Origin: FEN-1322 sp041663425
GTDB lineage: Bacteria > Omnitrophota > Gorgyraeia > 2-01-FULL-45-10
Reading direction: 5' to 3'
Assembly: GCA_041663425.1 (NCBI GenBank)
Contig: JBAYMS010000039.1
Span: 1 to 14,797, forward strand
DNA: 14,797 bases
Shown: piece after piece, positions 1 to 5,807 of the stretch
Layout: every line of letters starts with the position of its first letter
Position numbering within the stretch: position 1 is the stretch's first letter
Translations under genes and position numbers: made by a program
The notes under the pieces: generated by a model
Database searches by the model: none
Told to the model about the DNA's origin: nothing
The model's input: only the letters and a program-made list of their open reading frames with translations

Positions 1-14
1 CAAAAGACTCAGGC

Positions 15-521
15 ATGAAGTTATGGAATCCCTTCACCTCTAAGAAATCAGCACAGCCAAAAGAAGCTGTCTCCGAAGCACCTAAAGCTAAGAGCTGGTC
101 ACCGTTAAACTTTAACAAGTCCAAAAAACAGGTTAGTGAAACTATAGTTGTTGAAAAAGCGCCGGAGGTTACGGTGTCAGCATCGGTGTCTGATGCTAAG
201 CCGGAAGAGGTTGGGACTCCTGCTGAACCCACACAGCCTGTGTCTGAGGAAAGTGTGCCGGAACAGACTGTGGCTAAAGAAACTGTAGTTGAGCAGACTG
301 TTGCTACAGAAGCTCCTGTTGAAGAGGCTGCGACTACAGAGTCCAAGGTTCAGGAGCAGGAAAGCGTTGCTATACCAGCTGATGGATCTGAAAAGCCAAG
401 CGAGATAAAAGTTACTACCAACGAAGCGGAAGTTAAAGCAGCTGAACCAAGGCCGGATACGTATGCTGCGCAAGACCAGGAAGAAAATCCGGACGACCAA
501 ATAGAGAGATCAGAGTATTAA
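15..521 (+). CDS. Acidic low-complexity hypothetical protein
   Basis: I do not recognise a family. The 168-residue product is rich in Glu, Val, Thr, Pro and Ala from about residue 45 onward and is probably intrinsically disordered. It contains short degenerate repeats of the EQTVA type around residues 77-95. The first 42 residues are basic and hold two copies of a Trp-Pro motif (KLWNPF and KSWSPL), each followed by a Lys-rich stretch ending in VSE. No signal peptide or membrane segment is visible. The ATG at 15 has only a weak AGG in front of it, and the frame is open to the window edge. The true start, or more copies of the motif, could therefore lie upstream. The gene is co-directional with lptE, separated by two copies of a hairpin repeat. 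Function unknown; codon periodicity and length make a real gene likely. Confidence 0.6.
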   Translation: MKLWNPFTSKKSAQPKEAVSEAPKAKSWSPLNFNKSKKQVSETIVVEKAPEVTVSASVSDAKPEEVGTPAEPTQPVSEESVPEQTVAKETVVEQTVATEAPVEEAATTESKVQEQESVAIPADGSEKPSEIKVTTNEAEVKAAEPRPDTYAAQDQEENPDDQIERSEY

Positions 522-524
522 AAG

Positions 525-577
525 GCTGAGATCGGAGATATCAGCACTTAGCCAACAGCGTGGCTTAATAAACTTGG
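525..577 (+). repeat. Hairpin-plus-tail leader element, copy 1
   Basis: Bases 525-533 (GCTGAGATC) pair with 537-545 (GATATCAGC), with one mismatch, around the triloop GGA. A 32-nt tail (546-577) follows and is base-for-base identical to the tail of copy 2. Inside the tail AGCCA (550-554) can pair with TGGCT (561-565) to give a second small stem. The copy begins 4 nt after the stop of the upstream gene and is joined directly to copy 2 with a 52-nt period. No good promoter is visible just before it. It could be a structured 5' leader or intergenic RNA, or a mobile palindromic repeat. Confidence 0.7.
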
Positions 578-629
578 CCTATGTCAGAGACATAGGCACT
601 TAGCCAACAGCGTGGCTTAATAAACTTGG
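577..629 (+). repeat. Hairpin-plus-tail leader element, copy 2
   Basis: Bases 577-585 (GCCTATGTC) pair perfectly with 589-597 (GACATAGGC) around the triloop AGA. The five central base pairs differ from copy 1, yet pairing is kept. The conserved 32-nt tail occupies 598-629, with AGCCA (602-606) opposite TGGCT (613-617). The tail ends at TTGG, where the ribosome-binding GGAG of lptE (628-631) begins, so the element reaches the initiation region of that gene. Confidence 0.75.
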
Positions 630-636
630 AGACGGT

Positions 637-1185
637 ATGAAGCCTTCATTCTTTAAAAATGTTTGTTTATTAGCGGTCCTTACCTTTTTTGTTGCAGGGT
701 GCGGATATACCACGCGATCTCTTCTGCCTTCTAATATTAAAAAAATAAGGGTTGAGAATTTTAAAAATGGCATCAATGTAGCGGCGGAGCAGAGCAATTT
801 AAGGATGTATAGAGGATACAGGCCCGGTATGGAAGTAAATCTTACTACGGCTATTGTAAATAAATTCCTATCAGACGGGACCCTTAAGATAGCTAATGCG
901 CAAAACGCAGATCTCATACTTACCGGCGAGCTTATAGATTTCAGCAGGGGAGCTTTGCGTTATGATGAGAACGATAATGTGGAAGAGTATAGGATTAAGC
1001 TGATAATAAATATGGAAGTCAGGTACGCCAAGACTGGCGAATTGATGTGGAGCGAAAAAGGGTTTGCCGGCGAGACGACTTACAGGACGTCCGGCGGTCT
1101 GGTAAAGAGCGAATCGGCTGCAATAAACGCGGCCATCGAAGACCTTGCCAGAAGGGTAGTGGAGAGAACCGTTGAGGTATGGTAA
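637..1185 (+). CDS. lptE: LPS-assembly lipoprotein LptE
   Basis: LptE (RlpB family) is the outer-membrane lipoprotein that plugs the LptD barrel and helps insert lipopolysaccharide into the outer leaflet. The 182-residue protein starts with a basic, hydrophobic signal sequence and a lipobox VAGC with the lipidated Cys at residue 22. It is followed by GYTTRSLLP, the extended start typical of this family. Length is close to the roughly 190 residues of characterised LptE. The start is supported by GGAG at 628-631. The stop overlaps holA by 7 nt, and the lptE-holA pair is a conserved order also seen in Escherichia coli. Two hairpin elements occupy its leader. Lipidation would depend on Lgt and LspA, and on the Lnt encoded further right in this window. 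The family is poorly conserved, so the call rests on lipobox, N-terminal motif and context. Confidence 0.82.
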   Translation: MKPSFFKNVCLLAVLTFFVAGCGYTTRSLLPSNIKKIRVENFKNGINVAAEQSNLRMYRGYRPGMEVNLTTAIVNKFLSDGTLKIANAQNADLILTGELIDFSRGALRYDENDNVEEYRIKLIINMEVRYAKTGELMWSEKGFAGETTYRTSGGLVKSESAAINAAIEDLARRVVERTVEVW

Positions 1186-2147
1186 ATTCGAAGTCCCCGG
1201 TCTTTTTATTCCTCGGCGCTGATAGTTACTCCAAAGATCAGGCTATAAAGAAGCTCAGCGATTCTATTTTTGGCAGTTCATCGCGGGACCTGGACTACAA
1301 AGTATTTGACTGCAATGAAGACGAGGCGTGCGACATCCTTGACCACGTTTCAACAATTCCATTCCTGGCATCTAAACGGCTTGTTGTAGTAAAGAATTTT
1401 AAAAAGCTTTCCGAAGAAGACATCTCCCGCATTATTGCATATATAAAAAATCCCAATAAATATACATATCTTGTTATCGACGCAGAAGACGAGTCTATTT
1501 TAAAAGACCATCCTGAGATTATGCGTAATGTCGTGTCGAGCAGGTTTGGTGAATTGTCCGATCCGCAGTTCTACTCACGTGCCAAGGAAATGCTTTCATC
1601 TGCAGCGCCTGGCAAGAATATTACTTCCGATGCGGCGAAGGCGCTGAAAGAACTTTATGGCGGCGATATGGGGTCTGTGTCGCAGGAACTCAAAAAGCTT
1701 TCCTCTTTTGTAGGCGACAGAGATCAGATAGAAGCTGAGGATGTTGAATCGGTTGCGGGTAAGCATATCAGCGCTTCGGCGTTTGATCTTACGGACGCCA
1801 TCGAAGTAAACGATCTTAAAAAGGCGCTCGGCATTATATCTGAGCTTACCCTTTCAGGTAAAAAACATTATGAGATTGTGGGCTTGTTATGCTGGCAGAT
1901 GAAACGATTATTTAAAGGCAGACTGCTTCTGGAGAAAGGAACGCCCGATGCGCAAATTGCCGGTGCTCTCAGGATAAACAGGCGTTATTGTGATAGATTT
2001 TTAAAGCAGCTGAAGGCGTCGACTCTTACCGGAATAGAATCCAAGATGAAAATCCTGCTGGAAACAGATCTCGATATAAAAAGATCCAGATATGATCCGG
2101 CTATTGCGCTGGAATTTGCAGTTATAAAACTATGCCTTGGTGCTTAG
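1179..2147 (+). CDS. holA: DNA polymerase III delta subunit
   Basis: The delta subunit is the wrench of the clamp loader: it opens the beta sliding clamp so that DNA polymerase III becomes processive. The 322-residue product has the family layout: an N-terminal RecA-like half without a functional ATP site (FLFLGADSY near residue 10, LVVVKNF near 67-73, YTYLVIDAED near 95-104), a helical lid in the middle, and a C-terminal collar domain (YEIVGLLCWQMKRL near 231-244). Length is normal for HolA. The ATG at 1179 lies inside the end of lptE, so translation is probably coupled; GGAG at 1161-1164 and GAGG at 1174-1177 are the only nearby Shine-Dalgarno-like sequences. Its TAG stop overlaps the TAA stop of rpsT on the other strand, and no terminator hairpin is seen at this convergent junction. 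Confidence 0.88.
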   Translation: MVNSKSPVFLFLGADSYSKDQAIKKLSDSIFGSSSRDLDYKVFDCNEDEACDILDHVSTIPFLASKRLVVVKNFKKLSEEDISRIIAYIKNPNKYTYLVIDAEDESILKDHPEIMRNVVSSRFGELSDPQFYSRAKEMLSSAAPGKNITSDAAKALKELYGGDMGSVSQELKKLSSFVGDRDQIEAEDVESVAGKHISASAFDLTDAIEVNDLKKALGIISELTLSGKKHYEIVGLLCWQMKRLFKGRLLLEKGTPDAQIAGALRINRRYCDRFLKQLKASTLTGIESKMKILLETDLDIKRSRYDPAIALEFAVIKLCLGA

Positions 2148-2410
2148 ACAGTTTTAGATGTGAGCATCTTCATAAGACGGGATATCTTGCGTGCTGCCGT
2201 ATTCTTTTTGATAATCCCTTTTGATGCGGCCTTATCCAGTTTTGAAATGAGAGATGATAAAGCTTTTTTTGCCTCATCATTCTTTTTTGCTTTTGCAAGG
2301 CTCTCAAAATTCTTTACTGCAGTTCTCAGATCCGACTTTGTTGAGATATTTTTAAAATGTCTCTTCTTAGCTTTTCTGAGTTCTTTATACGCGGTTCTTT
2401 CTCTTGGCAA
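2144..2410 (-). CDS. rpsT: Small ribosomal subunit protein bS20
   Basis: bS20 binds 16S rRNA in the body of the 30S subunit. The 88-residue, Lys-rich, all-helical protein shows the typical family features: basic N-terminus with RTAYKELRKAKKRH, KSDLRTAVKNF near residues 25-35, and the C-terminal GIIKKNTAARKISRL. The start codon is TTG (complement of CAA at 2408-2410), preceded on this strand by a good AGGAG; no ATG occurs between it and the promoter. A UUG start is also used by E. coli rpsT, where it matters for autoregulation of S20 synthesis, so the rare start here may be functional. A near-consensus promoter sits about 50 nt upstream. The gene runs opposite to holA and murJ and seems monocistronic. 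Confidence 0.93.
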   Translation of the reverse strand: MPRERTAYKELRKAKKRHFKNISTKSDLRTAVKNFESLAKAKKNDEAKKALSSLISKLDKAASKGIIKKNTAARKISRLMKMLTSKTV

Positions 2411-2435
2411 TGTAGGCTCCTATGGTTAATATTTT

Positions 2436-2464
2436 TTGTCAATTTATCCAACGAAGGGTAAATT
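2436..2464 (+). promoter_or_regulatory. Possible promoter for murJ
   Basis: TTGTCA (2436-2441) and TAAATT (2459-2464) are separated by 17 nt and face murJ. The -35 matches consensus at five of six positions, the -10 at four. It overlaps the rpsT promoter on the other strand, so the two could interfere. It is the best plus-strand candidate in the 89-nt gap, but clearly weaker than the rpsT promoter. Confidence 0.35.
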
Positions 2465-2490
2465 ATATCACGTAAGGAAAATGAGGTCAA
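2462..2490 (-). promoter_or_regulatory. Sigma-70 promoter of rpsT
   Basis: On the minus strand TTGACC (complement of 2485-2490) and TATAAT (complement of 2462-2467) are separated by 17 nt. A TG one base before the -10 box makes it an extended -10. This predicts a start near 2455 and a short leader before the TTG codon of rpsT. The -35 box overlaps GAGG at 2483-2486, the likely ribosome-binding site of murJ on the other strand. Confidence 0.82.
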
Positions 2491-2499
2491 TATCTTTGT

Positions 2500-4032
2500 A
2501 TGAGTAAAAAAAGTCTGATAAAATCGACCGGAGTAATAGGTTTTGCGACCGCTACCAGCAGAATCCTGGGTTTTGTCCGGGATATAGTAATAGCCAAGTT
2601 CTTTGGCACCGCTATTTTTGCCCAGGCTTTCGTTATAGCCTTTCGAATACCGAATCTTTTGCGCGATCTTGTAGGCGAAGGGGCGACAAATTCCGCTTTT
2701 GTTCCGGTCCTTACTGATGAATTGACGAAAAAGGGTAAAAAAGATTTCTTTCATCTGGCACAGATTATCCTTAATATAATGTTCTGGGTGCTTCTGGCAT
2801 TGACACTTCTCGGAGTTTTACTGTCGCCGCTTATAGTCCGGCTCATAGCGCCCGGATTTTCAGCCGATCCCGAAAAATTTAATGTAACGGTTAAACTGAC
2901 AAGGATATTGTTTCCGTTTCTGTTCCTGGTAGGCCTGTGGGCATACGCTATGGGCATACTGAACTCCCTGCGGAGTTTTGCCGCTCCGGCTTTTGGACCC
3001 AGCATAATGAATCTTTCAATGATCCTATGCGCTGTATGGTTTGGCGAGAACATTTTCGGGCTGGCGACAGGTGTTCTGGCTGGCGGATTTTTGCAGCTGG
3101 CAATACAATTTCCGCCGTTATATGCTAACGGGTGGCGGCCGCGGCTGACCACAGAGTTTAAACACCCGCAGGCTAAGAGGGTGGGGCTTCTGTTAGTTCC
3201 GCGAGCTCTCGGTGCATGCGTCTATCAGGTAAATGTATTCATAAGCACCATATTGGCCTCTTTATCCGCTATAGTGGGCGATGGGGCTGTCGCTGCGCTA
3301 TATTATGCTAACAGGATATGGCAGCTGCCTCTTGCGATATTCGGCATTGCGCTCGCGCAGGCGCTGCTTCCTATGATGTCGAGACATGTCGCGCTGGATG
3401 AAAAAGATAAACTCAAAGAAGCATTGCTATTTTCGCTGAACATATTATTCTTCATACTCATACCGTCTACAATAGGCCTTATAGTTTTAAGGGTGCCGAT
3501 AATCAAAGTATTGTTTGAGCGCGGCGCGTTCACGTCTTACTCAACTGACATAACATCGGTAGCGCTTCTTTTTTACGCGGTAGGGTTGGTCGCATGCGGC
3601 GGCATAAAGGTCCTCGTCAATACGTTCTATTCGATGCACGATACGATGACGCCGGTTAAAACAGCGCTGGGCAGCCTTGTCCTGAACGTTGTGCTGAGCG
3701 CGGCGCTGATGTTCCCTATGAAGCTCGGCGGGCTTGCCCTGGCTTCGTCGGCATCGGCAGTATTTAACTTTTTTGCATTATATGTACTGCTAGAGAAAAG
3801 GATAGGGGATTTTGGAACGAAATCCATAATTGACAGTTTTTTTAAAGTTACACTGGCAAGCATCGTGATGGCCATTGCATTGCAATTTCTCGCTATGCGT
3901 ATCATGAATTTTACATTCATTTCGCTTATAGGATCTATCGTTCTGGGGATAGCGGTATTTTTATTTTCAAGCTATGTATTTAACGTCAAAGAATTGAAAG
4001 ACCTTCTCGCATGGATCTCAAGGAAAAAGTAA
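2500..4032 (+). CDS. murJ: Lipid II flippase MurJ
   Basis: MurJ (MviN, MOP exporter superfamily) moves lipid II across the inner membrane for peptidoglycan synthesis. The 510-residue protein is almost entirely hydrophobic with about 14 expected membrane helices. The family signature RDLVGEGATNSAFVPVL lies near residues 54-70, after the N-terminal TSRILGFVRDIVIAKFFG (near 19-36) that contains conserved arginines of the transport cavity. A second signature, the RIWQLPLAIFGIALAQALLP segment, begins near residue 270. Length agrees with the family. ATG at 2500 is preceded by GAGG at 2483-2486, a rather long spacing of 13 nt; no better in-frame start is nearby. The last 22 nt overlap uvrC, placing murJ at the head of a murJ-uvrC-alkyltransferase unit. 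Confidence 0.93.
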   Translation: MSKKSLIKSTGVIGFATATSRILGFVRDIVIAKFFGTAIFAQAFVIAFRIPNLLRDLVGEGATNSAFVPVLTDELTKKGKKDFFHLAQIILNIMFWVLLALTLLGVLLSPLIVRLIAPGFSADPEKFNVTVKLTRILFPFLFLVGLWAYAMGILNSLRSFAAPAFGPSIMNLSMILCAVWFGENIFGLATGVLAGGFLQLAIQFPPLYANGWRPRLTTEFKHPQAKRVGLLLVPRALGACVYQVNVFISTILASLSAIVGDGAVAALYYANRIWQLPLAIFGIALAQALLPMMSRHVALDEKDKLKEALLFSLNILFFILIPSTIGLIVLRVPIIKVLFERGAFTSYSTDITSVALLFYAVGLVACGGIKVLVNTFYSMHDTMTPVKTALGSLVLNVVLSAALMFPMKLGGLALASSASAVFNFFALYVLLEKRIGDFGTKSIIDSFFKVTLASIVMAIALQFLAMRIMNFTFISLIGSIVLGIAVFLFSSYVFNVKELKDLLAWISRKK

Positions 4033-5414
4033 AAGCCCTCCCGATCTCGCCCGGTGTGTATATAATGAAGGGATCCGACCGCCAGGTCCTTTATGTGGGC
4101 AAAGCCATAAACCTTAAAAAACGGGTGTCGAGTTATTTCTATCCTAACCGCAGATTGAATGAGCGGATCGACCAGCTTGCAGCTTCCATCGCAGACATTG
4201 AATATATGACTACCTCTACAGAGGCTGAGGCGCTGATCTATGAGAATAGTCTTATAAAACAATTAAATCCCAAATACAATATTGCATTGCGTGATGACAA
4301 GAGCTACCCTATGCTCAAATTGACCGTGAATGAAAAGTTCCCGCGTATTTTTATAACCCGGCGGAAAGTAAGCGACGGTGCTATTTATTACGGGCCATAC
4401 GCAAGCGCCAAGCTTCTTAAGGAAGCGGTGGTAATTTTAAGGCAGATGTTTCCTTTGCGGACTTGCGGTAAGCTGCCGAAAAGCCTGTGCCTTAATTACC
4501 ACATAAAACAATGCCTCGGACCGTGTGTCGGGAAAGTGAGCGATGCCGAATATGCTGACGTAGTATCAGAGCTTAAATTATTTCTGGAGGGACGGCGGGC
4601 AGAATTATTAAAAGCGCTGACAGACAGAATGATAAAGGCTTCCCGCGGCGAGGATTTTGAGAAGGCGGCGGAACTGCGCGGCAGGATCGAAGCCTTAAGT
4701 ACCATAAAAGAAGACTCGGTGAGTTATAAGCCTTTAGGCGAGATAGATGAGCTGAGAAGGGTGCTCGGAATAGATAAGCCGCTCGAAGTCATAGAGGCGT
4801 TCGATGTTTCCAATATAATGGGTAAAGAGGCCGTTGGTTCGATGGTATATTTTTATAAAGGCAGGCCAAAAAAAAGCGAGTACAGAAAGTTTAAGATCTC
4901 GACCGTTTCAGGGATAGATGATTATGCTATGATGCGTGAAATAGTCGGCAGAAGGTATTCGAGGCTGTCGGAAGAGGGCAGGGCGCTGCCTGATCTGATA
5001 TTGATCGACGGCGGAAAGGGGCACCTGGCAGCCGCTTTGGGTGAGCTTGAAAAGCTGCATCTTTCAGATGTTCCGGCTATAGGCATAGCCAAAGAATTTG
5101 AACATATTTATACGAAAGACAAAAAAGAGCCGATCGTATTGCCCAAAGAATCCAAAGCTTTGCATTTATTGGAACGGGTAAGAGACGAAGCTCACAGGTT
5201 TGCCATAACCTACCATAAAAGTTTATTATCTAAGAAAGTGGAGAAGTCGGTCCTGGATGATATAAAAGGTATCGGCAAAAAGCGCAAAAGGGTTCTCATG
5301 TGTCATTTCGGTTCTATGGATGGGATAAAAAAGGCAAGTCTTGGAGAATTGTTGAAGGTGGGGGGTATGAATGAAAAAGCAGCGCAAAATATTATCGATT
5401 ATTTCAAAAAATAA
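4011..5414 (+). CDS. uvrC: Excinuclease UvrC, compact form
   Basis: UvrC makes both incisions in UvrABC nucleotide excision repair. Visible parts in order: GIY-YIG nuclease (GVYIM 15-19, LYVGKA 27-32, Arg38, Glu78); a four-cysteine region (Cys152, 160, 168, 172) matching the iron-sulfur or metal site of the family; the UVR helix pair (about 201-234) that contacts UvrB; the RNase H-like 5' nuclease with FDVSN (Asp265), LILIDGGKGH (Asp333) and DEAHRF (His395); and a C-terminal helix-hairpin-helix pair (about 414-465). All catalytic positions are present. The protein is only 467 residues, against about 560-610 in characterised UvrC. The shortfall lies between the UVR motif and Asp265, about 30 residues here versus about 160 in E. 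coli. No frame break is seen there. The start lies within the end of murJ and has no strong Shine-Dalgarno, suggesting coupling. Confidence 0.92.
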   Translation: MDLKEKVKALPISPGVYIMKGSDRQVLYVGKAINLKKRVSSYFYPNRRLNERIDQLAASIADIEYMTTSTEAEALIYENSLIKQLNPKYNIALRDDKSYPMLKLTVNEKFPRIFITRRKVSDGAIYYGPYASAKLLKEAVVILRQMFPLRTCGKLPKSLCLNYHIKQCLGPCVGKVSDAEYADVVSELKLFLEGRRAELLKALTDRMIKASRGEDFEKAAELRGRIEALSTIKEDSVSYKPLGEIDELRRVLGIDKPLEVIEAFDVSNIMGKEAVGSMVYFYKGRPKKSEYRKFKISTVSGIDDYAMMREIVGRRYSRLSEEGRALPDLILIDGGKGHLAAALGELEKLHLSDVPAIGIAKEFEHIYTKDKKEPIVLPKESKALHLLERVRDEAHRFAITYHKSLLSKKVEKSVLDDIKGIGKKRKRVLMCHFGSMDGIKKASLGELLKVGGMNEKAAQNIIDYFKK

Positions 5415-5697
5415 AGATCTGAGCGATTTTGAAAAATCTGTATATACGGCCGTTTTGAAAATCCCTTCTGGCCGGGTACGCAGCTATAAGTGGGTTGCCG
5501 AGACAATAGGCAGGCCAGGCGCTGCAAGGGCGATAGGCAACGCGTTAAACAAAAACCCTTATCCTGTTGTGGTTCCATGCCATCGAGTGATTAAATCGGA
5601 CGGTTCGATAGGCGGATTTGCCATTGGATTAAAGGCTAAAAGACGTCTCCTGACTAAGGAAGGTGTTGATCTTTCGACAAGCTCAAGATCAAGCTGA
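5371..5697 (+). CDS. MGMT-type O6-alkylguanine alkyltransferase domain protein
   Basis: A methyltransferase-fold suicide enzyme that would take alkyl groups from O6-alkylguanine onto its own cysteine. The 108 residues contain only the DNA-binding and active-site domain: SGRVRSYKWVA (near 33-43) with the Tyr39 flipping position, the arginine finger in GAARAIGNAL (Arg53), and the catalytic PCHRV with Cys70. The nucleophilic Cys is intact, so this is not an alkyltransferase-like (PWHR) protein. The N-terminal domain found in Ogt and Ada is absent. The ATG at 5371 follows a G-rich AAGGTGGGGGG and overlaps uvrC by 44 nt in another frame, so a DNA-repair pair is translated together. The family end is near LLTKEGV (residue 99); the last residues, LSTSSRSS, are encoded by a palindromic repeat at 5671-5709 and are probably not ancestral. 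Single-domain MGMT-like proteins are common; activity is inferred. Confidence 0.85.
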   Translation: MKKQRKILSIISKNKDLSDFEKSVYTAVLKIPSGRVRSYKWVAETIGRPGAARAIGNALNKNPYPVVVPCHRVIKSDGSIGGFAIGLKAKRRLLTKEGVDLSTSSRSS

Positions 5698-5709
5698 GCT
5701 TGCCGAAGG
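5671..5709. repeat. Dispersed-type palindromic repeat across the alkyltransferase stop
   Basis: A 15-nt left arm (5671-5685, CTTTCGACAAGCTCA) and right arm (5695-5709, TGAGCTTGCCGAAGG) are complementary at 13 of 15 positions around a 9-nt centre. Sequences of the form CTTTCGACAAGCTCA are, to my knowledge, frequent dispersed palindromes in many bacterial genomes, where they add LSTSS- or FDKLRMT-like tails to ORFs. Here it supplies the stop codon of the preceding gene. It could fold into a strong RNA hairpin between the repair unit and the prfB promoter, but it lacks a following T run. Confidence 0.75.
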
Positions 5710-5710
5710 C

Positions 5711-5739
5711 TTGACTACCTTTAGCGGCGCTGTTATAAT
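5711..5739 (+). promoter_or_regulatory. Sigma-70 promoter of the prfB-secA cluster
   Basis: TTGACT (5711-5716) and TATAAT (5734-5739) are 17 nt apart, with TG one base before the -10 box (extended -10). Transcription should start near 5746, within a few bases of the first stem of the leader element at 5749. The -35 box begins two bases after the palindrome ends. This is the strongest plus-strand sigma-70 promoter in the window. Confidence 0.82.
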
Positions 5740-5748
5740 GCTCAAAAC

Positions 5749-5800
5749 GCCGAAGTCGGAGACTTCAGCGCTTGGCTGACAGGCGGCTGAATAAACTGGG
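5749..5800 (+). repeat. Hairpin-plus-tail leader element, copy 3 (diverged)
   Basis: Bases 5749-5757 (GCCGAAGTC) pair with 5761-5769 (GACTTCAGC), with one C-A mismatch, around the triloop GGA. The following 31 nt align with the tail of copies 1 and 2 at roughly three quarters of positions, mostly with transitions, and keep AATAAAC near the end. GCTTG (5770-5774) can pair with CAGGC (5780-5784) immediately after the first stem, so two stacked stems are possible, though in a different register from copies 1 and 2. The element fills the leader between the predicted transcription start and the prfB ATG at 5808. Confidence 0.62.
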
Positions 5801-5807
5801 AATAATA

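Noticed and set aside
525..629. CRISPR array (32-nt repeats with a roughly 20-nt spacer)
   Set aside because: Only two adjacent units, the variable part is self-complementary, and a third diverged copy lies 5 kb away before another gene. This fits a structured element, not repeat-spacer units.
2160..2429. Plus-strand ORF opposite rpsT with hydrophobic translation
   Set aside because: It is the complement of a Lys-rich ribosomal protein gene, which naturally yields Phe/Leu-rich translation.
2326..2754. 142-codon minus-strand ORF across the rpsT-murJ junction
   Set aside because: It overlaps the real promoter region, rpsT and the start of murJ, and its translation resembles no family.
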